A program made the translations under genes and the position numbers. This document shows positions 55,516 to 64,000 of a stretch of DNA of 64,000 nt, one piece after another (position 1 is the first letter of the stretch; the number at the start of each line of letters is the position of its first letter). The notes under the pieces are model-generated. The model had not been told where the DNA came from. It saw nothing but the letters and a program-made list of their open reading frames with translations, and ran no database searches. The stretch is from Dacryopinax spathularia. Lineage: Eukaryota > Basidiomycota > Dacrymycetes > Dacrymycetales > Dacrymycetaceae. The stretch is from assembly GCA_037974965.1 (NCBI GenBank), contig JBBPFI010000001.1, positions 2,170,001 to 2,234,000 on the forward strand, given 5' to 3'.

Positions 55516-58500
55516 ATGCCTCCCAAACCCCACTTCTTCCTCAATCGCCAACGTCGCCGTCCGCAACAAGCGTACGTCCAGCCGGAGACCCCTGCCAGCC
55601 GGCCGAGCTATGCAGGAGAAAGACGGTTGGAACCTCCCCCACTAGTCCCGCCCGCTCGCAATACGGGCACGGCCGAGCGGGTACACCGTCTCCCGCCGCT
55701 GTTTCCGGGGTCGCAGTACGTTGGAGGGGATGGTGTTCAGGAGTCGCACTCGCATTTCGAGCCGGTTTGGCATCCCGATGCAGCCGATTGGGCGGACCTA
55801 GATGACCAAGGTCCTTCGGTGCGCCAGCCGGACGGACGGGCGGAAAGCCACCGGTACGCCATCCGCAAACATCGAACGTACGAACGATGGCTACAAGTGC
55901 TTCCTGGGCTGCTGCATGCTCTGCGGATGTACGAGAGCGCGTCTGCGGGCGGTCGAATGGCAGTCTCTCCCAATGTGCACTCAATCTGCACAGCGCGATG
56001 TAGTGGGTTAACCCAGGGTTGGGTGAACTGTATCGGTATGGACGGTGTGTCACACATCCGCTCGGCCATTCGTAGGCGCCTGACCGAACGGCCCAGGTCA
56101 TACGTCCCAAAGTTATACATACTGCGAGGCGCACAGCTTGAGCGCGGCGGTGGTCCGATCGGGGCACTGGCCGAGTTCGCCTTCCCGTCCGCCCGTGGCC
56201 TTCACTGTGGCTTGTTTGAGTCATTTCTTACACCTGCATCGTGCCAGCGCTGTGCCGGTCGAAGCGTTCTGCGACAGTCTCCAGGCCCGGCACGCCGAGT
56301 GTGGGTATTACCAGCTAGACAGCACCGTGCGCCTTACCTCAAGCTTCTGCCAGTGCTTGCCAGGCTGACGCCCAGTCCAGGACCGACCTCTCCGTGACCC
56401 ATGGCGCCGCAGCTTTGCCAGTGCGGTACTGTGGTACGAGCTCGCTCAAGTGGAATGTGAGCGCAGCCTGAGACAGCAAGTCACAGCGTGCCATTTGAAC
56501 CATCAGGAGGACTCAGACGGCGATCTGGACGGCTGTCCGTCCAGGCGAAGCGGGCGGGCGTCGATGAGACTGCGACGGACCTGTCCAGCTTGCTTTGCCG
56601 GTTGTTGGTGGGGAGGTCCTGCGGAGACGTATGCCCACACTTGAGGTCAAGAAGATTGGCGACTGACTGTCCGCAGGGACCCCGATGTCATTGTTTGCAG
56701 CGACGGGAATCGCCAGCTGCAACGATTCAAAGGCCGAGCGGGAGGCCCGTCCTTCTACCAACCCGAGCTCTTCCTCTCACCAGGTGAGGTGGACCGTGTG
56801 GGCGAAGAAATGGCCGCCCAGCGTGCGAGGCACTCAGCACCCACCGACGGGAGCAAGCTGCCCGCGGACACACGGGAACGTTGTCGCAAGTCCTTTAAGG
56901 TGGCGGATGAGGAAGCCGCCATCGTGGACGACCGCTTGTTTGACCCCACGGGAGTCATGGTGTTGCTTTGCCGGCACGATATCCCCTTATTCGCTTGCGA
57001 TATTACGACCCCGGGAGAACAGCAGCGATATGTCATTGCCTTGCTGCGAGCACTCCTGCGGGAATTGCCTTCGCACGCCAGTGTGGGACTCTTATACGAT
57101 ATCGGATGTCAGCTGGACCACAGCTGCCTTCAGGTGGGTACCCTATCCGTCTGTCCGGCCGGTCTGCCGGTCGGACAGACGGCCGACCGGCAGACAGAAT
57201 ACTGATGCTGGAGATGCAGCACGGGTATCTGGGAGCCGATTCTGCGCGCATCAGCATGGGATGCAGTGTGATGCATGCATACGGGCACGAATGGGCGTGT
57301 CAGGTGGTGTATCATCCACGCCGCCGCCGTGGATTCGGATTAAGCGACGGGGAAGGTAGTGAGCGAGTGTGGAGTCGCATTCGGAGAGAGATTCCCATCT
57401 TGCGCAGGGCCGATGTGGGTTCGCCAAGCTTGCTGTGCTGAGATTGTTGAACGTACGTTTGGTAGAAGCAGCGTCGCGTGATGGTCCTGGACAGGAAGTT
57501 GGCCCACTGCGGACGCACCATGCGAACCAATCTAGGGCAGTGGTTTCGGAGGAAGACGCAGCTCTTGGAGAGCCAACGCGCCAGAGCGGCCGAGCTCATG
57601 GAGCGTAGCGGCATGACGGCCAGCCAGCTGGACGAACAGCTCCGCTTGCAGCAAGCCGCACCGCAATCGGTCCGCAGTGGTGAGTGACCAGGCGCTTGCA
57701 CCAATCAACAACCGCAATCTCATGCGCTGGGCGGGCAGAAACCCTTCGCTCGGTCGAGGGCAAGATGGCAGCCTATCGTCGGCTACAGCAAGAGATTCTG
57801 CGTCTGGAAGCATCCATCACGGAGGCACGCAGCACATTGGCCCAGTCGTACGGCCGACGAGAAGCCTTGGCGATGTTCGAACAACTGACACGCACGTATG
57901 AAATGATGTTGGAACAGGGTGAAGCGCTGTTCCGCAGCCTCCGCATCGAGCAATCGTTCCCAGAGTTCCGCGCCTTGTCGGGTACGTTCCTTCAGTACCT
58001 CATTCTCGCGAGGCAGGAAAAGATTCATATCCGCGAGCGAATCATCGGCCATATGTGGGAACTCGGACGGCTGAAACGCGCTCGAGGGGGGGGGCACGAA
58101 CCAGTAGGTATGGACGACCGGCCGGCCGGTTGTCCGATAGGCCCTGTTCGGCTGACTCCTCCTAACAGGTACCAGGATTCGCGATCAGATCTTGAAAGGT
58201 TACGGGCCTCGTTGGAAGACGACGCAGGCCGCCATTCGGAGGTACAACACCTACGTGGACAAGCTGGGCGAAGAGTATGATCCGTCTTGGGCGATACCGC
58301 TGCCCTTGAAGTTGAGCGCGGACCGCTTGGAAGTGCCCACCGAGGACCATCACCTCTTCACCGACGTTTGGTGGCCTGCTCCAGATACCGCCGCACCCTG
58401 GATGACGACGGAGGCGGTAAGGCAAGGAGTGACGGGGCTACTCTTAAGCCGGCGCTGCGAGGAGGAAGCCTCAAGGCTGGCCAAAGAAGCAAGGCGGCTG

Positions 58501-59999
58501 CTTGGATGGTGGAAGGAAGAATGGATGGCCTTGTCGGCGGCCATTGGTATGAGCATGGGTGCGTAGAGCTTGGCTTCCCGACGAGCGGCCGCTCATCTGT
58601 GTGGTAGAAGACGCGGACCGTGCGTGGCTGTTACGGCAGAGGGAGGAGCATGCCCTGAATCGTTTCCGATGGGCATCACCGCAGGTAGCGGAGTCCGAGT
58701 GGCTGAGTGTATGGGCGGCCGTCCATACAGCCGTCCATGACGACATCCGGAGCACCCCTATCGGGGAAGGATTGGACACGCGCCCGGATTCAGTCGCCAG
58801 TGATCCGTATGATCGAAGGATGGGTGATGTGGACGTCCTGGTCGAAGAGATGGGGGGCGTCATATTGGCGGATGACTATGATGAGCAATCGAGCGTGTGC
58901 TACAGCCATGTGTCGCAGGAAGTGGAAGAGTGGGGGGAAGGAGGGGAAAGTGAAGTTCTCGAGGGCGATGAGCAGGGGCGCAACGTGACCGCCGGCGATT
59001 GCATTGTGGATCATTGGCTGCCGGTGTTGAGGGATCCGCAGATTTGGCCCACGGTGGGTAAGTTGGCATTCAAGCTGCCCGCCGGAGGTGGGCTGGTGTT
59101 TGGGGTGGAGCTTGCCGGCGGGCGACAACCACGCAGGGTGCAGATTCCCTGGCCGGAACTGCGTCTCCTTGCAGACCCGGACGGGCGTGTGAATGATATC
59201 TTGATCAATGACTTCGGCGCGCTCTTTGAATGCGGCCGTCCGTCCAGCCTCTTCGATGCGACTGGCGCTCGGCCTGGAGTGCGGGTGCTGTCCACCTTCG
59301 CTCTTGGGGCGCTCGATCGTTCACGAGACGACCGTCGTTGGTATGAGCAGTACGTCCTGCGTAGGGGGCGAAGATCCGGGGCTCCCCTGCGTCGACTTGC
59401 TGAGGTAGCGTACGCCCTAATCCCTCGTCACTCCACGCATTGACTGTCGCGGTGCGAACATGTAGGCGGACGGCCGGTCGTCCAGCTGTCCGCAATCGTT
59501 ATGGGTCGTCCCGCTCCATCGACCGGATCTCGATCACTGGAGACTCGTCGTAGTCGACTTTGGAGCACGTTGCCTTAGGTTGTATGATAGCATTGAGCAG
59601 CTGCACGGTTGGACGGAAGACCTGAAGGTGAGTGGGCTGAACAATGTAGGGTAGACGTCGTGGCATGGCTGAAGTCGTATAACCAGAGTGTTCAGGCAAT
59701 GATCGACAGAGTCGAGCGGATTGTCGACGCGGAGGACGCTTGGGATCCGGTCCACTGGACCGGCTGGACGGCCGGACGGGTGGAGGTGCGTGGCAAGGTT
59801 GGCAGGCTTGGCCATTGTAGCTGATCTTGGGTAGGTACCGCAACAAACGAACGACGTGGATTGCGGTATGTGGGTCCTAGCGCATATGCTCTCTGTATGT
59901 CGAGGGTACGGTGCCGCCGGGCTCTCTCACATGACAGCGTTTCGCCATACATTGCTTCGTGCTTACACAGTCGAGGCGAATGGCGCCCGTCCATCATGA
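55516..59999 (+). CDS. KDZ transposase (CxC1 type) continuous with a ULP1/C48 protease (B6)
   Basis: Multi-exon, about 1,250 aa if one protein. Residues from the first exons match the CxC1 region of basidiomycete KDZ proteins (RYAIRKHRTYERWLQVLPGL, YCEAHSLSAAVVRSGHWPSS, FASAVLWYELAQVE, CPACFAG). The KDZ nuclease core follows: FDPTGVMVLLCRHDIPL, the second acid in LLYDIGCQLDHSC, MHAYGHEWACQVVYHPRRRR and the third acid in LSDGEGSERVWSRIRREIPI. Long helices complete the family's C-terminal part (YDPSWAIPLP). From ~58610 the frame runs into a SUMO-protease fold: VNDILINDFGALFE, catalytic His in LDHWRLVVVDF, catalytic Gln and Cys in VPQQTNDVDCGMW. The protein ends at the TGA at 59997-59999. KDZ plus ULP1 association is known. 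Whether it is one gene or two adjacent ones is not certain. Confidence 0.88.
57136..57203 (+). repeat. Hairpin-forming intron in the KDZ gene
   Basis: The intron contains GTCTGTCCGGCCGG and, after a short loop, its inverted counterpart CCGGTCGGACAGAC, so most of the intron can fold on itself. The words belong to the CGTCCG family that marks the element. Confidence 0.6.
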
Positions 60000-60315
60000 G
60001 CTTTGAAGGAGGAGAAGTGATTATGCGAGGAGGGTAGTAGGTGGGCCAAACGGCGTACGGCAACGCGGCTGGCTGGCCAGCGCATCTGTATGGTCGTATC
60101 ATGTTGTTTTGGGATGAGCAGTACCAATGTCATATCATTATGGTCATTTCACGAGTGTGTACGTTACAAAGTCATGCATGCCACAGTACTATGACGGCCC
60201 CGAGGCACGGCGACATTGGATAGCGACCGGGAGAGGATGAATACGGAGCAAACAAAAGGACCGGAATACGTGATCTAGCAAAGGCTCAACGGCGGCAGAA
60301 CTAATCGGACGCATA

Positions 60316-61041
60316 CTAGGACTTCCTCCCATCCTTCTTCGTCTTGCCGGTCGACTTGGACGTGCGGGCGGTCTGCGTGCGGCTGGACGTCCGGCCGGCC
60401 GTGCGATTGCGGGTCCGCGCGCTGACGGGGGGAGAAGATCGATTCGTGCCAGGCGGATGTTGATGCTGGTAACGAGCAGTGGAAGGTCCGCCTTCACCAG
60501 CCGCACGTTCCTCCACCTGTTCTTCGACATACGCCTGAATTGTGTTGCTGGCGTTCAACAGGTTTTGTAGCCGGGCGCGCTCCTCACACTCCTGTAGGTA
60601 ACTAGACTCGGTTTCTTCGGCATGCCTGCGGTCTCGTTGCCATGCGATATCGATAGCAATGAGCTCCTGTATGATGCTTCGAATGGAAGACGAGAAGAGC
60701 TTGGCGTGACCGATCGTATCGGCCACCCATTCCGCACCAGCACCCTCGGCATCAGGACGGCTGAGCACCGCTTGGGCGGCCGCCAGGATGTCCTCAGGAT
60801 CCATTTCAGCCGGATCTGCACGGCTGACGGCTTCGTCGGCGTCCTGTCCGTCTTGACTGTCCTCTTCAGCGACCCTGGGCCGCTTTCCGTTCTACATGCG
60901 ATGAGCATAGGGCCGGCTGTCCGGGAGGCAGAGCATACATACCCTGATTGCGGCCCGCCTCTCGTCCGTGTTTTCGGGGGAGGACTCCTCCACTTCGTGG
61001 TCACCGCCCGTATGCTTGCGCTTGGTGGACTGCGCAGTCAT
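60316..61041 (-). CDS. Cargo protein B7: coiled-coil protein with basic tail
   Basis: Exons 61041-60943 and 60891-60316, phase 0, give 224 aa. The intron is 51 nt (GTATGT...GTAG). An N-terminal KRKH and NGKRPR patch suggests nuclear import. Residues ~75-160 are helical and charged (AKLFSSSIRSIIQELIAIDI, ECEERARLQNLLNASNTIQA), probably a coiled coil. The last ~50 residues are Arg/Thr/Lys-rich (SKSTGKTKKDGRKS), suited to binding nucleic acid. It converges on the KDZ/ULP1 gene. No family recognised. Confidence 0.75.
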
Positions 61042-62723
61042 GAGTATATAGAACGGACGTGACTGACACACGTACAGAGCGCTCGGCAGGTTGGCCGTTT
61101 GGCAGAGCGGATGGTTGTGAGTCGGCCTGGCCGGTAGCAGCTCGTTTGATGACGGGCGGCACGAATGGACGGTATTCGGGCTTAGGCGCTTGGACAGCCG
61201 TACGGACGGACTGACTGGACAAATGGGCGGCGTCAGAACGGGATCGATGCGGGCGAAGATTGCCGAGAGGTGCCCCGGATGTCTGCGATGAGCTGCCAGC
61301 GTGAGTGAGGCCGGGTGCGCTAGTCGCACGGGCGAAATGCTGCGAGACCGTTTGCAAGTGCGTGTAGAGCGGAGACATGGCGAAGCGGTCGGGATCACGT
61401 TCGCCCCGTTCAGCGGCTTGTTTGCGAAGCGCCGGATCAATCACGTCAGGCAGTTGTCTAACACCGCGTTCGGGGGGCTGAAGGAAGGGCCGTGCGCCAG
61501 AGGGAAAGGTGACAGTGGCGAGGAGCAGCCCGCATCCTTGCTCCAGTCGTGCCGTACGGTCGGTCGCCCATTCTTCGCGGCCATCAGACCCATGCAGCAC
61601 GACGGGGGAGACGTTCACTTACCCCAATAGTGACAGTCATCGACACGGCCAGCATAGGTGCATTCTACATGCGAAACGAGATGAGCATCCGGACGAACGG
61701 CCGGCGGTACGTGGAAGGGAACGTACTGTAGAATTGAGCACCAGGCCTCGTGGCTGTGGAGGTAAATGGCGTGGCCCGGTAGAGATGACGGCAGCGAGGG
61801 ACCTTCTCATCCATGAGCTGGCCCTGCCAGTGGTACACATGCCGCCAGCCGGATCGCTCGCCGTCCCGTGGATCGGTCTCGTTGTAGTGGACCAGTTCAT
61901 CTTCGGCTATGACCGGAACGGAAGCGCGCGGTTTGTCCGGGACCTCGCTGTACGCGTACTCTCGTCCGCCGCCGTCATCATACTCCCTTCCGCCGCTCTC
62001 GTCGTAGTCCGGTGCATGAGAAGTACGAACCGGACGAGGGGCCGGCGGCTTGGGCGGCCCGGTGGGGCGAACAGGCAAGGTAGGACGAACAGGAAGGGTG
62101 GGCGCGGGTCGCACAGGCACTTTGGGTGAGTCCGGTGCAGGGCTGAGAGAGCTGCTGTGTTGACTAGGTGGTAATGCGAGAGAACGGGAGCGACTAGGGT
62201 ATGGGGTTGAGGCAGCAGGCAAGTGGCGTGTAGGCCGGTCGGGCGTATGGCTGTTCTCAACTGTCGGAGTGGACGATCCAGACGAAGCAGTCCCATGGGA
62301 GACATCCGGCGTGGATGTCTGAGCACGATCCGGCCGGCCGGCCGGAGGGCCGTTTGGGGATGGGTTGGCACTGCGAGAAGATGACTCGTACTCCTCGTAT
62401 TCATGCTGACCATGCGGGCTCGAGTGGATGGACGTATGCTGAGAGCCGTGGGACTGGTCATCGCCGTCAACAGAAGGGGGACGGTGCGCATGTTCAGACT
62501 GAGTAGGGGCGGATGTATGCGTAGCGGATGTATGCGTAGTAACAATGGGGAACAGCGGGATATCATCGTCCAGCGTGGACGGATCAGCCGCCGGAGCAAC
62601 CATACGAGACGAAGCGGACGTTCTACCAGCCGTCCGTGTAAGCAGGTCGTCTTCGCCTTCCTCGTTATTCGTAGGCAGCGGGTTGCGTTTGGTTTGGCGA
62701 GCACGAGAGCGGGTGTTAGGCAT
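61001..62723 (-). CDS. Cargo protein B8, new Cys/His domain (paralogue of B3)
   Basis: The start at 62723 gives MPNTRSRARQTKRNP. Exon 1 runs to ~61727, a tiny exon 2 follows (KCTYAGRVDDCHYW), then exon 3 from ~61573. The 3' end is uncertain: the open frame runs to 61001, 41 bases into B7, so a further intron may end it earlier. Total is ~530 aa. Residues 1-270 are disordered, Pro/Ser-rich, with Asp/Tyr repeats (ESGGREYDDGGGREYAYSEV). The ordered domain is WRHVYHWQGQLMDEKVPRCR, then PGAQFYS, KCTYAGRVDDCHYW and LLLATVTFPSGARPFL. B3 matches each block in order and shares both intron positions and phases (phase 1, then phase 1). Confidence 0.7.
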
Positions 62724-63037
62724 GTTGTTTTCGATCGTTGGAATGACTGAGTGTGGGATTAACGGACGAACGTACGAACGTAAGTGCCAGCGGTAAAGAG
62801 TCAAGCTATAGGACCGACGGATGAATGGACGAGGTCGTCGTCGAGCCGAATGATTGCAGGAGAAGAGGGGGAGAGAAAGAGGAGAGTAGAGGTAGTCCAT
62901 TGTCGTAAAGGCGATGACTCAAAGTCCGCGGCTGACCAGACGCGCATGGGTTGGGCTGCACGTGATTCAGGGTCCATGAGGAGGTGCGCGTCACGAGCCA
63001 CTGGCACGGACTCGTCAGAGTCAACAAACGACCACAG

Positions 63038-63589
63038 ATGGCATCGGAAGAAGACACCTCAACGAGGCAGACAGGCGAGCACGGTACGTCCATCCGTCCA
63101 TCCGTCAGGTCCATCGGTCTGTCTGTCCATCGCTGACGTTCGCGCATCAGGCATTGGTGAGCCGAGCAAAAGCGTTACGGGAGCGGATGGAGCGGAGGTA
63201 CAGAACGGGAGCGAGATCAAACAAGCTGTGACGGCTGTGACGGAGCTAATGGCGGTCTGTGTGGCGGTCTGAGAGCGATTGAGGAACTGACAGATGGCAG
63301 CTCGCTATGATGGAGGACCAAGAGGAGGCACGGCAACGAAGTGCGGAGCGAGAGGGCGAGCGACGGCCGCGTCGCGTAGACGCTGTGCTGCAGGGCTTGT
63401 TTGAACTGGTCGATGCGGTGAGTGTGACGGCCTGAGAAGACGAGACGGTCTAACGGTGCCCAGATGGTGCGAGAAAAGCGACAGGAGGGTGAGGAACTAG
63501 ACGAAAAGCCGGACAAAGGAAAGGGCCCCAAAACGTTGAGTCCTCGAAGCAAGGGTGGACAGGCGACGGTCAAGCAGCGCGAGCGATAG
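63038..63589 (+). CDS. Small charged cargo protein B9 (4 exons)
   Basis: MASEEDTSTRQTGEH starts at 63038. An intron of ~68 nt made largely of CATCCGTCC words follows. Exon 2 is IGEPSKSVTGADGAEVQNGS, exon 3 is helical and charged (MMEDQEEARQRSAEREGERR, then VDAVLQGLFELVDA) and exon 4 is Lys-rich (KGPKTLSPRSKGGQATVKQR) up to TAG at 63587. The product is about 135 aa. It resembles B7 in plan: helix, then basic tail. It is the rightmost gene of element B. Confidence 0.65.
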
Positions 63590-63869
63590 GCATGCACGGG
63601 GGGAAGCAGGGGGCGGAAGAGGACGGACGAGACGGACGAGCGAGCCATATGTAGCAATAGTAATAGTCACACTTATGCAGCCATGAACGCGGGCTAAGCG
63701 GGCGGCTGACCGAACGACCGGACGTACGGTCAGAGCACAAGGAAGGGGCGGAGGGAAGAGGAAAGAGAGGTGCGGCCTCGTAAGTCGCTGCCTTATGAGA
63801 GTGACGCATTCGTTCGCAACAAGTGTGTTTGTTTTCTATGTACATGGTAAATACGATGGAGCCTGAGTG

Positions 63870-63975
63870 GTACCGTACGACCAGATCTGGTTGTTCGGAG
63901 ACATGTTCAGCCAGATGTGGTCCGTCCGTTTGGACGGCTGGCAAAGAAGGGTGTGTGCGACCAGATATGGCTTAT
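63870..63975 (-). repeat. Right subterminal motif cluster of element B
   Basis: GACCAGATCTGGTT (63879), GCCAGATGTGGTCC (63912) and GACCAGATATGGC (63960) face the left-end cluster in inverted order and similar distance from the terminal repeat. Confidence 0.78.
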
Positions 63976-63977
63976 GA

Positions 63978-63992
63978 GGACCCCTAACAGGG
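63978..63992 (-). repeat. Right terminal inverted repeat core of element B
   Basis: GGACCCCTAACAGGG is the exact reverse complement of 44371-44385. The following GCCATGCCG resembles the inverted left flank, so the terminal repeat probably continues to or past the window end. Confidence 0.85.
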
Positions 63993-64000
63993 CCATGCCG

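Larger units (their letters stand above)
44362..64000. mobile_element. Element B: ~19.6-kb KDZ-type DNA element with nine genes
   Basis: The left end holds CCCTGTTAGGGGTCC at 44371-44385. The right end holds its exact reverse complement at 63978-63992. Similar flanking bases (GGTATGC and GGCATGG) extend the match to ~44364 and to the last base of the window, so the true right end may lie a few bases outside. Inside each end are inverted subterminal motifs of CCAGATCTGG type. Between them lie nine genes on both strands, all with open, cleanly spliced frames. They include a KDZ transposase of the CxC1 type fused to, or followed by, a ULP1 protease. The element looks whole. GC-rich CGTCCGTCC/GGCCGGCC words mark the whole interval. 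Confidence 0.85.

Noticed and set aside
44362-64000. Element B as a virus-like (capsid-bearing) element
   Set aside because: No DNA polymerase, packaging ATPase, capsid or integrase signature is seen. The mobility gene is a KDZ transposase, so it is treated as a DNA transposon.

Overview
The window is nuclear DNA of a filamentous basidiomycete, probably an Agaricomycete. The evidence is: genes split by many ~45-80 nt GT-AG introns with CTAAC/CTGAC branch sites; two small secreted cysteine-rich proteins with a basidiomycete-like pattern; and two KDZ-superfamily transposase genes with the CxC cysteine clusters described from mushrooms and their relatives. Only about a third of the window is ordinary host sequence. 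The rest is mobile DNA. | Layout. 1-7.5 kb is host: small secreted protein 1, tRNA-Glu(CUC), a single-pass membrane protein with an N-terminal ectodomain, and small secreted protein 2. 7.5-14.0 kb holds an apparently whole autonomous Helitron (Rep-helicase of ~1,614 aa with one 49-nt intron), lying head to tail with a ~1 kb Helitron derivative that shares its termini. About 14.7-31.6 kb is a large composite element, here called element A. It carries a KDZ transposase-like gene with CxC5/CxC6 clusters, four cargo genes, decayed second copies of several of them, about 29 copies of a ~28-bp motif (core AATCCCCCACAAACCAGACC), and a CTTCTCTATCCCTCT minisatellite. 31.9-44.3 kb is host again: a sugar-porter MFS gene, a three-finger C2H2 protein, an 859-aa glycine/proline/glutamine-rich protein, and long stretches with no gene I can support. 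44.36-64.0 kb is element B, bounded by inverted CCCTGTTAGGGGTCC ends. Its KDZ (CxC1 type) transposase is continuous with a ULP1/C48 SUMO-type protease. It carries eight other genes and has element-specific subterminal CCAGATCTGG motifs. | The main discovery is that A and B look like relatives of one undescribed class of very large, gene-rich KDZ elements. Their transposases are of different subtypes and their repeat signatures are unrelated. Even so, they share two cargo families that I do not recognise: a membrane protein (A1/B1, same last intron in the same phase) and a protein ending in GLDT..GRLASWW (A3/B2). B also carries a pair of paralogues (B3/B8) with a new Cys/His/aromatic domain and identical intron phases, and a protein whose C-terminus is a clear double-stranded-RNA-binding motif. 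In each element, introns, spacers and even exons are seeded with that element's own short repeat: CGTCCGTCC in B, and AGAAGGAGAG/CTATCCCTCTC in A. | How the parts may work together is inference: the KDZ protein (with ULP1 in B) would mobilise the element through the terminal and dispersed motifs, while the nuclear, membrane and dsRNA-binding cargo would serve maintenance or escape from host silencing.
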